Positions 22,313 to 35,800 of a stretch of DNA of 64,000 nt are shown one piece after another. The number at the start of each line of letters is the position of its first letter. Position 1 is the stretch's first letter. A model generated the notes under the pieces. The model did not search any database, had not been told where the DNA came from, and saw only the letters and a program-made list of their open reading frames with translations. The position numbers and the translations under genes were made by a program. This DNA comes from Acanthosoma haemorrhoidale (Eukaryota > Arthropoda > Insecta > Hemiptera > Acanthosomatidae), in assembly GCA_930367205.1 (NCBI GenBank), contig OV884014.1, forward strand, positions 78,719,104 through 78,783,103. The letters are read 5' to 3'.

Positions 22313-25300
22313 ATATACTACTTAGAGGTCAATGTTCTCGAAGTCTATATATTTGTATTGGGAAATAACATGAGTTAGTATTGTGCATGAAAACATTTTA
22401 GACTTTAAAATAGCATAAGAAATCCTAATTTAATTTGACTCTGTTGTTTGTAATATTTATATCATGGCGCGCATTGACTAATCCTTCTCTCGATGGCGCA
22501 CCACCAACCTCCTTTGCGTTTCATTTATGATTATAGGTTTCAACGAGAATGTTGAGAACGGAAACCGTCGTCAACGACAGCTGAAGAAATGTGTTCGGTG
22601 GAAGGTCATCAAAATACCGCAGCGCTTTGGTTCATACGATTCAGTCGACGATGATGAATTACTCCAGTAAGAAAAGTTCTTGAAAACATTAACGTTAAAG
22701 TTAAAATTATTAATTAGTGTTTAGTAAAGGCAACAGCTTTGTGCACAAGAAATTTTGTAAGAACTTAGTACTGTCGGCTTATTTCATTTTGATTAATTAT
22801 TCTCATATTGTCTCTTGATAGAAGGGAGATGATATCGAAAGCCAACTTAATGTCCAAGTTCATAAAAGGACTGACTTTCATCAAAAAGTTAAAACATGTA
22901 CTCGTTAATAAACAGTAGTTAAGACTTAAATTTAAAATGAAAAAAAAAAGACTCAAAAATAAGAATAAAAAAAAACACCCCGATCAAAGCGACTTGAACC
23001 AAGGTGGTCTTATTGTTTGAACACTAGTACTTCACAGAAACAAGGCTGCCAAGGGCTGGATGAGAGATCTATAGGAACTTGATTACCAATGAGTGTTTCT
23101 GTTCTGTCACAAAAAAGTTGATTGTATTATTTTGACAGCCCACTTAAGTCCTTTGAACAGAAAGATACAATTAAACCATTTGCTCCAAGGAACGGTTTCC
23201 TCATCATTTTTTCGATTTTTTTTTTAATCTTCTAAAATTCGTTCACATCAAATTAGAAACTCATTTTTTTTTTAATATAAACAAAAAAAGAGAGGTATAA
23301 AATAATAATAGATCTTCGGGGAGAGGTTCAAGAACTGTTAGTTTGATTTTATTAAATATTTCTTAAAAGATTTTAAAAACAAATTCATTTCATTTTCTAC
23401 AGAGATAACTCATTAAATAATCTCGGTTACTGAAAAATCCTTTAAAAAACGTAAATGAATTTAAATTCGGCTTGGCCGATATTAAAACGCAATTTATTTA
23501 TATTTATAGGTCTTAAATATTTCCACGGTAACGCTTCCAATGTGTACTTGAACTTCAAAAAGGCTTCAATAGCCTCTAAGCTGTGATTATTGTTTAATTA
23601 CATTGTATTTTAGCGAACATATAGCTTCAGTTCATTTCGACGATCGGTGTTGTTGAATCCACGCACAGTCAGACATACTGATATTGAATGTTTAAAAGTA
23701 AAACCTCATACTCGGGGTAGGGGAAAAAGAAAAAAAATTCCAAGGGTAGAATTGAAATAACTTTGAGCTGTAATGAGGGTTAGTTTGCCGGCGCCGTGCT
23801 TCTGCTCGTGCTGTTTTTTTTTTTTTGACGTAAAACGAAAACAAAATAATTGTAGCTATATTGAATTGAAAAGATGCCAAAATAGGTTGTCAACTCTGTT
23901 GTATTCCCACAATTGGGATAATTTATATATACACGTGGGCTTTTTTTTTAAATATACACCCTTGCTACTATTGTCACATAACGAGAGTGCTTGTTCCTAG
24001 CAACGTAAAGCCCATTACTGCCCAGAATGAATTTATTTATTTGTTGATAATTTTAGTACCTTGTATAACCGGAGACATGAAATGAAACATGGAAGTTTCA
24101 ATGATGCCCTAAAGAATGTAATATAAAATGATGAAGTCTCACTATAATTATCAATCAATTTCTATTAAATTAAGTATAGTATCAAATTATAGATAATGTC
24201 ATCAATCATACGTATTATGCGGTGGGGCTTTAGTGAAGAACAGTTCACTTAGTTATTAGTAGTATAATAATAATTATACAAAAAACCTTTTTCACAGTCG
24301 CATGGAAAAATAAGTGTGCGATTCCTAGTGCATTGTTGACTTATTTTATATATTATCAATATGTTATGTTAACACTATGAATTTAATAAATAAATATATT
24401 CTCTATATTTCTGTCTGTACTAGCCTTTGTCAATCGAGCTAGTAATTTTGCACGGAGGTCCCATTTAATATAAGGAATAAATAAAAAATATTGTCATTTC
24501 CACGAAGCACGAGTAAGTGCTATTAGTAAAAACAAAAATTTTATAATTGAGGCTGTAGCAGCAAGAAAAACACATGCTCCAAAGTGATTAAAATATAAAA
24601 TATACACGTGATAAATAAAAAATAAATAAAATAAGAATACAGCCTCAACTGTTTCTACTCTCCCTTGTTAAACATCGTTTATTGGATAGTAATAAATTAT
24701 GTTCCCATGAAAATATTTAAGGATGAATGAATTCGTTAAATTAAACATCGTTTATGAATGCAAATGGTGGTAGGACAGATTTGATATTAAAAAAATATAA
24801 TTTCTTTACATTATAACTAAAATATAAATTAAGGATTTAATTTTAATAAACAGAAGAAATTATTAATATTGTAAATAATAACCTTTCTCATGCGTTGAAA
24901 TAAAGGAAATACAGTTTAAGTAATAAAAACTATTAAATAAAAATATTCCTTCTTGCAGAAATAACGGAGTTAAGATACCTTTCCTAAAAGATCTTATTAT
25001 CAACAATAATAAAAATTTAAGGATCTCCCTTCTCAGTTGATGCTGCTTCACTTTCCTCATCATGTTATTATTTTCAGTGTGGTCTATAAACAGTTCATTA
25101 TAGAACCTTCTGTTTTTTATAGAAATACAGTAAAGAAGTGATTTTACACTTTTCCTTACTTCACTTCGAAGGCACCGGTACTAAGGGATAGAGAGTCAGG
25201 AACACTTTTAAGCATATATTTCAATAAGATCATCACTGGCTTATAAGTTTTAGCAGCAAGCACATCCCAATTTTTCTTATATTACAAAATTAGATATTTT

Positions 25301-26563
25301 TGAAGAGTAAAAGATACATTTTTTGTTGTAGGTTTCTTTTGAAACAACACGCCAAGACTTTTGTCCCTTTTGCAAAAACATACGTACCAACTTCATTTAT
25401 TTCTTTATTGAAATAAGAATTTGTACGTATGTTCTTGAGATCATATTGAAGTCATTAAAGCGTTCTCCTCATAGAGAGTACCTTGACTTATAATTAATTC
25501 CTTATTGCAAGTACAGAATCAATTCTAAGCAGGCTGGATATGAAATGAAAGATCGATCTCGACGTCGATGTTATTTGATTCTTTTTTAACGATAATTACA
25601 AAAAATTATTTTATTTTCAGTGGTTTGATTATTTTACATGGTACGTGATTCCATCTTATGCCCCGATAATAAGTTGGCTAACAAATCAAAAGCTTCACTT
25701 CCTGAGTAATGATGAGCAGTAATTGCTGGGGCTTATAATTAAGTCTAGTTGAAATTTCTGCACAACCCCGTTTCATATAAGATGAAAGATTTATAGGTAT
25801 AGACAGATCTTATCTTATAGATAATATATGGACATGCCTTAGGGATGTCAAAAATAAAAGCGACTTGGTGAAAAAAAAAATGACAGGTCTGTTACTTGTA
25901 ATTAAAAATAAATTATTTCCTACCATTGTAAGTAGGAGTGTATTGAATTAAACAACACAACCTAATTAATACGTTTTATGCTTCTTTTTTTTTTTGTAGA
26001 GGTTAAATATAATATGTCGAGTAATCATAAATCATTGTCGAGCCATTTAGCAATAATTTAAATTCACACAGACGTATTTCTCTATGCTGATTACTAATCT
26101 GTATTCGTGATTAAATACTAAATAACCATAATTGTGTTTAACCTTTTTTACCAGGTAGGCTTATTACCCTGTGGAATTCCAGAAGATTTTATCTTTGTAC
26201 GTTTTGAGATAAAAAAAAAAGAAAAAACCGAACGGTAAAAGTCTCAGCATATTAATTATACAAATTTCTTTTTATCAGAGAAAGAACTCTCAAGAGATAA
26301 GGTAGATGTCACATGCTATGTCTCGAGAAGTTACTTTCTCGTTTTTTTATTCAACGGGCATTGCTCAGCTGATTTCCAAACGTTTTTAATATTTCAAGAT
26401 AATGTTCGATTGGGTTTCATTGCAAACTGGGTTTTCATTCGTTTTTGAGATTTCGTTGCTAATTATGATTTGTGTAATTTGTCGGCTAATTTTAGTAGGC
26501 TAAGGTTTAATATTTCTTCACAAGACATACAACCTCCCTTCTACACAGTTTTTCTCTTAAAAT
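22313..26563. other. AT-rich intergenic, no gene recognised
   Basis: AT-rich with long homopolymers. 22570-22660 holds a stretch reading TAALWFIRF then DDDELL in different frames, weakly like mariner. 25372-25438 is a hairpin listed separately. No gene is supported. Confidence 0.4.
25372..25438 (+). other. Long imperfect hairpin
   Basis: The arms CAAAAACATACGTAC and GTACGTATGTTCTTG pair, and pairing extends with small bulges through about 30 bases per arm to a short loop around 25406. The sequence could fold as a pre-miRNA-sized hairpin, or be a tiny foldback element. No flanking target duplication was noticed. Confidence 0.5.
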
Positions 26564-26572
26564 ATCCATTCT

Positions 26573-26854
26573 TTGATTAGATTCAAAACTTTATTATGAT
26601 AAAATTACAGTCTGTCTAATTGGGCAATAAGTACTAGTTCTCATTCATACCATATTTACAATTTTCATTCACTCGCTCATTCATACAGTATTTATGAACA
26701 GCCCAGAGACCTCCAAAATCCACATGGTTGTCACCTCCCTCGCTTGTGAAAGAGGAAGCGGGGTTTTGGGAAGTTCCCCACGCTTCTCCGTCAGTGGCGG
26801 ATACGAGCCAGTGGAGGCTGTCCTAGACCGCGAGAACCACAGACGCTCAGGACA
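26573..26854 (-). mobile_element. 5'-truncated Jockey LINE copy, reverse orientation
   Basis: The 3' UTR of the Jockey family lies on the minus strand, from AACTTTATTATGATAAAATT (3' end, plus-strand view) to CAGACGCTCAGGACA at its truncation point. A 9-bp direct repeat, ATCCATTCT, flanks it at 26564-26572 and 26855-26863. It lacks the ORF2 stop and any coding sequence. It is more diverged than the 10.5- and 18.2-kb copies. The open frame at 26694-26891 (+) is antisense UTR. Confidence 0.8.
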
Positions 26855-26863
26855 ATCCATTCT

Positions 26864-29800
26864 AAATTACTCAAAGGTTTTCTTAACGTAAAATGGTTTT
26901 TGTATAAAAAATATTTTTTTTAATGTAATATTGATTTACCATTACAAAATTTTAACATATTTTTTCAGTATGTTTACCAATTCGAAATATATAACAATGA
27001 ATTAATAATATCATTCATTTACAGGGGTGCTGTTATATTTTTTTTGAAAGTCACAATCTCATTATTTATTAAATTAAGTGTTTTGTATGTAATTGTTTTC
27101 TATATGTGTAAATGCATGTTTCTTATCTGAATTGTAGTCCTGAAGATGCATTAATAGGTGAAACGTTGACGGGTGATGTCATATAAACAAAAAAGGTATT
27201 ATGGGTGAGACATCGAGAATTTTTGTAAAACAAATCTAACATAATTTAAATATGAATGTAAAAGTGTTCTGCTTGATTGTAACTCTGAAGAATAATGTTA
27301 ATCTTTATTTTTCTAAACCAGAAACTAAAAGCATGTCTAGTTTTCTTTCTTTATCAACTATAGTAAATCTTATTTGACCTGGAAAAAAAAAAAATGATCA
27401 GTCATAAAAAACACCAATTAAAAATGAAGCGTCTGCCCACATTATCCTATTGTATTTAGAGCCCAGACACATTCGACAATATGTCACCTTCTGGTGACTA
27501 GGAGGGGTGTGACTAAGATGTCCTAAAATTGGCTACTCCCAGATTGTGCAGAGTAATCATGTTCTCACTATAATGTGTAAAGTTCTATTTCCACGGATTT
27601 ACTATAATCACGAGATGAGATTAAGCTTGAGCAGTAAGACTCTACACCACACCATGTCAAATGCTGAAGGTATGTCTAGAAACGTCCCAGCAAGATATTT
27701 CTTACCTTGAAATCGCGTCAGAACAGCACGTATACAATCAAACAGAAACATTCTCTAGTTACACAATTTCATTAGAAATCGCTCAATTCTTGCAAAAGGA
27801 AATTACGCCAAACTATCATTGAGGATATAAACAAACCCCTTCGAGGGAATAAAACACATACTTCTTCAGTAGGCTTCCCAGTGCTATTTTTAGGATTTGC
27901 ATATGGAACAATTGTAACATACTTTGTATATGTATTGTGAAGACTAGTTTGAATTTTATTTTGTAACTATGCTTCTTTAATAAACTAGTTCATTTATTTT
28001 TTACTTTTATTTATCTTGTAATTGTGAACGTTTTTATTTATTTTTCTTGCTATTGAAAATGTTCCTAAATATAGCTATACACAATATAACATGAAAAGTA
28101 ATAACAAAACATGTGCATACATTTTTAATTCTCAAAGAATATGTAAGAAAATGTCAATTGAGTTTTTATCTATCTATCTACCCTGAAATCCGTGAATTAA
28201 CATGCTCTATCACTTATTGGATCTGCTAAGAAATGGTAGGTCCTTTACTGATTGGAACGTTTCCAAAATAACATTATTTCCGTGAGTTAATTATCCAAAT
28301 TTTTTCCCATTGGAGGTTACCGGATAGATGAAATACTTCCTAATTGTTTCTGCTACATATCCAGTATTTTTTTAGGTCTCAAGTAACGCCAATGTTCGTT
28401 TCTCTTCAAAGGCTTCTCTTTCAACGTCAAAAATAAAAATTTGATAAAATTTCCCTTTTATGCAAAACTTTCCTTTTACAGAGGTGAGTCAATCACCTGC
28501 TAAAAATATGCTGAAGGTTTATTTACGTATTATATCCTTTTAAATTTTGTCTATTGTATTCTCACATTGCACAGGTACATATTCAATATAGTTTTTCGTT
28601 GACTGAAACAAAACGTTAATATCGATCTTTAGATTTGGTATTAATTAATCGAGTTTAATAGTGTGTCAAGAAGGCGGAGATTTACATACAGGACGTGATA
28701 AAAATTGGATGGAGTGAATAAAAAAAAAAAACTGAGGACAGTTTATTTAAAGTTTACTACTTAAATGGCGCTAGTTCCACTTCTCATAGTAATAGTGCCT
28801 ATGAGAACCGGGCTGATAAATGCCAAAACGAGTTCCAAACTAGGCACGATGTCGTAAGCCCTTTCCAAATCAACTTCCTGACCCAATGAACCCACGTGTT
28901 TCGGACGGGCCACTTTTGGATACGAGAAATGCGGGTTTTGGGGCTAAGTTTCTCTCTCCGGGACAAGCTCGTGGCACTGTCATGGAGCATTTAAATGCGC
29001 TTCTTTCCGTCCTTGGATTTTATACCGTCGTTGAATTGGAACTGGTATATAATAACCTTAAAGGCGAAATGTTACGCCGGTCGAAAAATTTAACAACGGT
29101 TCGTATGCAAACCGGCTTTCAAAAGCGTGTTCATTTTATTTTATTTATTTTTTTTTATCTTAAATTATTTACAATTGTGGGCGGAGTTGAAAATTCCCTT
29201 CAGCAAGCTTATACGTCACTTAGATCCTCATATAGCTTTCATGACTTATTTGTGTTCAAACGATTTATAACATTGTAGTATAAATTCTAACTTTTTTTTT
29301 TTCAACTGGAAACCCTAACATTTTTCCTCGTGTACCTGTCTGTCTACCACAGACTTGAAAATCTTCCTAGCCACTTGGTTAAGTAATTGCTTGGTGACTT
29401 TATTTTTGATTTTCTCAGATCTTGATAAATATGATACCAATTTAAAGATTATTATTTGCGATTTGATTACGTTTGTTGACACTTTCAGTGAGTATAGTCA
29501 CATATAGGCAGTCTATATGCAACCTATGTTTGACAGATGGACTTCTGTATAGGAGTATCACATTATGTCATAACGACGTGAGAAATAATTGAAGAACAAC
29601 ATCATAAGTAGTTCAAGGTCATTAATTATCAATTACTCGGAAGGTTTAAGGTCAACGGATGTGTTTGAGGGAATACAGGTTGAATATATATTTATGTAAT
29701 TCATCACTTGGCTGTTTTCGTGATCGCTCTTCTTAGCTTAAGTATAAACTGTGAAAACTCAACAATCCTCTTCATATAATGGAAATAATACCTATATGTA

Positions 29801-32800
29801 AATAAATAACATCTCATTATAAATAGCACCTCTTAAATTACATTACTTTCTATGCGAAAAATAGTTATATTTAATAATAATTTTCATTTTGCACCCACCC
29901 AATTAAGAGGGCACAATATGAATAGATTATCGAGACCCCAATATTGGTTAATATTATTGAGGGCAAGCTCCAACCTTTTTCTTTTATATGTTGACAGAAC
30001 CAGAAACAAGTATAAACTTCTCGTGACTATTTAATGTTTTAGAGGGAAAAAAATATTCTGGTGCTCCAGTTTCTGCAATGTTTCCACCTGAAAAGATTGT
30101 AAATCATTCTCATTATCTTGACAAATTTATGTTTTGTTTGCTAGGCGTATTTACTTTTTGATAATAGTTGTATACTCACAGAGGAGAGGTTGATGTTCTT
30201 TACCTTTCATGCAACTATTTTTTTTTATTTAATCAAAATCTTTTTTAATGATCATTAAAGATTACGTTATATCATTGCGATATCGCGGTATTTAAATTTT
30301 TAATTTTTCTACATGAAATATTTTTTTTTTTATGATAGCCAAAGGATCAACCTTAAAAAAAAATTATTTGTTTTGAATTATTATTGGATATTTTACTTTT
30401 TAACGTAAACTCACCGACTATTCAAAATACTAGTAAAAAAGACTTCGGCCATGACTTAAATGTTTTTTTAAGTGTATTTCAAATTTTCTACAAACTCATA
30501 AAACTTAGTGAAGCTGATTAATGAGATTCATATGAATATGAACCGTTCTTACAATTAGTGGAATGAGGATTGGGATTTGCAACACATATTGATGTATTGA
30601 AATTGAACGGTTTGACTGACCACATCGTTCTAGTGTGCCATGGCTGGTTAAATGCTTGGAGTATAAGTAATTTTAGACATAACGTTAATGTCAATCCCTT
30701 GTACGATTGCGATAGGATTTCGTCAATTAATCATTCCTTTAATTGACTTTTGAGCTATTTCAGTTCATTTTTTTTTTTAGGCATGTTGAATTCGGATCTA
30801 GGTCAGTGGATATATTCAGATGAAATATTTTTGTCACATATAGAGCAAAAATCTGGCAGTTTTAATTTTTTACGTACACTTTGAAACTATTGATTTATTT
30901 CAGAGGCGGACATCGAATTTACGACGTTCCGATCCATTTACTCGTCCAGTGCAGACACAAACGCCACTAATGGAATACCCCATACGCTTTTAAACTGACA
31001 GACATTTTACGAACAGGAAGACGAATGAAGATGGATGGATTAGTAAGTGTCACGGGACAGCTTAAACCAATGAGGCAAACAGGGATTCACACCTATTCAA
31101 ACAAAAGGGGAGTGAATGCAGCTGATAGTAGCTACAAGGGCGGGACCTTCCACCTGCATCATGACTCAGTTCATATCTATCGTCTCTGGTATGCTGGAGA
31201 TCCCGATAATATACAATAGATACACCGTCGACCATTGTCAGGAAAATCCTTCACGATTGAGACAATTATAATATTTGAGACTGCAATAAATTTATGAACA
31301 TTGTGTTATTTAATATTCAAATATTTTATTATAATTTGTAAAATTATGGAATTTCATGACGGTACCATTTTTCTATTAGAAAAAGAAATTTTAGTTTCTC
31401 AAAATAAATCTTTTTACTGGTATATCATCCTTTCAGCCTTATACATATATTATCATAAGTGTTATTGTATTGTATTATGTTATTGTCGTTTCTGAATATG
31501 TAAAGTTATGTATATAAACTGTAGTCCTTATGTGTTCCTGATTAGGCGAATTGACTGAGAGGATGATGTATCAATAAAAAGATTTATTTTGATACTTCAA
31601 GCTTATTTTTTAACCTATAAATGTCTCTTTTTGAGTACTATTACCTCAAAAAATAATAGTATCATTTTTATTTATCAGGAATAGCACTTTGAAATCTCAG
31701 TAACATGTATATATAACAATTAAGAGGGTAAACAATTAATTTAATGCCATTTTTATTTACTTTAATATCAAACAGGCTGGGTATCGAGCCGTGGGACAAT
31801 CCATTTCATGATTAGCTTCTTACAGGCTGAGGTATTTAATCTTGCCCGGTGGTGCGCCATAGCTAGGCTGCAAGCTATTGCCTATAGACCGAGTAAATTT
31901 CAGTGTTTTAGCCGATGGTATAGGTACACCTCGCCATCAACAAAACCCTTATTTTATTCAGTGAAAATATTGATTTTTAAAATACTAGTATTTTTTCATA
32001 AAAATGCAAATCTGCTCTGTGATTGCACCCACTGAAATAATATTGTTGTGTGTGTGTGAATAGGTCATATCCACTTAAGAAATTTTTGTTTGGTAACTAA
32101 TTTTAAATAAACATGTTTACGACGAATTTCAACATGCAAAAAAATATGTAAGTATAACTATATACTGTAAGAATTATAATAGTATATAAGTACTTGCTAT
32201 ACTTTATAGATGACGGAGTTATCAGGCCAGGACTGCAGGACTTGAGTGTCGGTCGTTGCAGGGCTAATTCAATAGTCTTCCCTAGACGTGTAGACATCTT
32301 GGACTTGAGCTACTACTCGCATCAATAACATCTGCCTAATATTGTACCTCGATTTATCTGATAAAAACTGAACATATTTCTTATTATTAATTATACAAAC
32401 TATTATTCGTTCCCGCATTATTATCAATATTAATAAGACTTCTTGTTGTTAATAGTTATGTCATATTACATTTTGTTCTATAATAAAACCTATCTGTGAA
32501 AAATTAATGGGCTACACTGACTCCCGCCTTTTGACCCCTCTCCTTAGCTGCTTAAGCTTCGCTCATATCAGTTATGAATGTTTTCGGTAGTATTTAACTG
32601 TTTTAATGTTAAGATTTTATTTGATTGATCTCTATATCCATGCATAGTGATAATAATGTAGGTGTTTCGATGAAAAACGTTGCTGGTGATTATTGAGAAC
32701 GGGAAATTTCGGTGAGTGAAAACCTTCATTGAAATGATTGTTAACTTTTTACTTTCCAAAAGGTTACTGATAATTTAGTCATGTATTTGTATTCACTGTA

Positions 32801-35800
32801 AAGCCTGTTAATTTAAGTACTATACTGGTTGATACAGAATCACTGTATTAAATTTTGTTTGCTTTATATCAATATACTGATAGACGAGTACTGACTGATA
32901 ATGGATAATATTTTAGCTGCGAATGAAAACAAATCACTCCGAACCGTGCCGACAAATTTGTTGCATACAGTTAACGACATTATTTACACGATCATCGCAC
33001 TCACGTTGAATATTAATATACAAGTCGTATGCCAGTGCCCCAAGGATGATCTCGGGTCTTTGATAGTTCCGTAGTTTAAAGTTTAGTATCGCACAATGAA
33101 GTAATAAATGAAATTTTCGGAAAAATGGTTTTATTAACTTAATAGTTGAGTAGATATTAAATATATACTAAAATAACTAACATTACTAACAGACTAAGAT
33201 AGTAATAATAAATGCTCGTTGAAATAGATAATAGATAGTAATATGATGAGTAATTTATGAAAAAGAAAATAAATTTCCACCAAGTACAAAAATACACAAC
33301 CCTAAAATGCTTTGGAGAGAGTCTAACAGTGACAAAACAAATGTTTTGAGTTTTATATAGAGCGGAGACGATTTTATCAGTTACAGTCACTCTAGAAGAC
33401 CAAATATGAATTATTCAGTACTGGTATTTTTAACAGTTGTATACTACGAGTTGTATGATACTTCAATATCAGGTCAAAATTTCAAATAGCGCGTCACCTA
33501 TTCTAATCTTTTCCTTGAGATTGATGATTTGTGGACCTCTTAATGTCTATCTAAGCCAAAATTTTATTGAACAGAGTCTAAAAATCACAAAGAAATAATT
33601 TTTATGGTCACCTGCTCTGCTATAAATACGCTTGATCTGTATTTAAACCTCTCTCACTTTGCAAAGAGTTTTTGTATGTATATGTATATGTACTTCGATG
33701 AAGACTGTATTGAAGTCGTTTATTTTTAGACTGGATGCATTGCATATCAGCATAAGATTATTTTTATTATGTAAATATTTGAAAAGGATGGATTTGAACA
33801 GAAGTAATAAACGTTACGTGACCTCGCTATATGATAGGTGAGTACACTTATTATTGCTGTACTGTTGCTCTGGATAGGAATTGGTAATAAGAAAATATTC
33901 TGGACTGTTTGATTAGTCTAGAAATTGCTGTATCAGTTATGTCGTTTATACATCCATTTCTAAAAATTCAGAATGAAATTCTCCTTTCAGAAAACGAGAA
34001 AATGTTAGTGCATAATAGAGTATTTAATAAATTTAAAATGACTGAGTAGTGGCGATATTTCGAGACGTTCACTATCGAGTTTGGCTAGTTGTTCATAATT
34101 TCCTCTGTGTATCCCAATTTAACCGTCGCTGTCCCTGTTTCGGTTAGGGATTCGAAATTAAATAAATATATGCGCATTCATTGATTTAATGACGTTTTTT
34201 AAAGTGGGAACAGAGGTGGGGGGGGGCAGACATTCCGAAAGTGGGACAGAGCACAGTATGTGACGGAGGAACGTCACACTGTTGACTGGAACGTGTTATG
34301 TAACAGTTCAGACACGGAGCGGCTAGAGCTGTGTTTAGAGAGAGGGGCTAAGCATACGAGGCAAATATCATTTTTAAATACAAAATGAAAAAAAAATTAA
34401 TTAAAATCAAAGCCAGAGGCTCTACTTCCAGTCATGTGTAGTAGAGCAATCATCTTTCGCCTGCCCGTAAACAGTATACTGAATAGCGGTTATAAAAACT
34501 ATTAAATATATCTGAAATTTTGAAACGTATCCCACAACACTTGGCGTATGCTCGTTAGTTAAGTTTGAAAAAAAAAGTTAATCATGATACAAGTCGAGCA
34601 TTTTTACTAGGTATTCAAATTTCTTAATTCTCAATTTTACGAAGTTTTTTAAAGAATTTTCCCTCATAAGGGCACAGTAAATTCAGTAGTGCAAAACCAT
34701 GCAGTTAGTTATTAAAATTTCTTTCATGTTTTGAAAAGGTGGCTTTAATAAAAAAATACTGAGTTTATTTTTCTCAAATAACCAAAGTGCAAAATTCACA
34801 AGGATTCTTGTAAGTATCTGTAGATATTATTATTATTTTTTAAACTTTTATAAATATAATTGTATATAAAGATATATTTCAAGAAATACTATTTAATACT
34901 ATAAAAATAGCTTTGTTTGTCTATACCCAACTGATTTTATTATACTGATTTTATCAGTTGTGGGCAGACAAAAAAGCTGTTTTTTTTATAATTTTACACA
35001 TTCAAAAATTCGGGATTAATTTTTTAAATACTGTTTAGTACATAACTGATCCTTAGAATAACAAGTATTGGTAGATATAGGGTGACTAAGACGGTTCGTG
35101 CCTCATCTTGTTTTTTCACTGTTTTCTAGGTTTAATTTTATCAGTTCTACGGACAAATTCATCAATTTATGAATGAGCTAAATCGTTTTGAACAACATAT
35201 TTATCAAATGATTGGGAAAATTTCCGTTATGGCATCAAAAAATAAAATTTTCAAAAAGCTAAAGGCCTAAACCCATCACTAAATAAAAAAGCTCGAAAAA
35301 TGAACTCCAATGCTATAATAATTGTTGAACGTCCAAAGAAATTATTCGATGATAGTAATAATGCTGAACTGGGCAGTCTTTTTTTAAATTTTATTTGTTA
35401 TCACTTATTTCCCGTTATCATGCAGTGTTATAAACGTCCTATTTGATGCAAAATCAAATTTAATTCATGCTTTTCTATATGTGCTAGTTTTCTGTTTAGA
35501 GCTTTTCAAGAAATAAAAGTGCAAATAATCCTGGATTATTTTTAAGCTATTGTTTTTTTTTTAACATAAGTCACAATGACTTGTTTTCAGTTTGGAAAAA
35601 TATTCTTAACTGAGGAGGCGTTTTTTTAGACTGTGATCATTTAGTGTATGCAGTGAAATGTATTTAAAATAACATCTACCGTTATGTATCTACGCTACAT
35701 ACGATTCAAGTTAAGGTTATGTAAAAATAAACTAAACTAAAATAATAGAAACAAGTCAAGCATAAAACCACGTAATAATATTAAAATGGCTCAATAAGAT

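Noticed and set aside
22560..22690. Weak mariner-like words (LWFIRF, DDDELL)
   Set aside because: They fall in different frames with no continuous motif and no inverted repeats.
28799..29278. Overlapping frames on both strands in a GC-richer patch
   Set aside because: No recognisable domain, splice structure or repeat partner.
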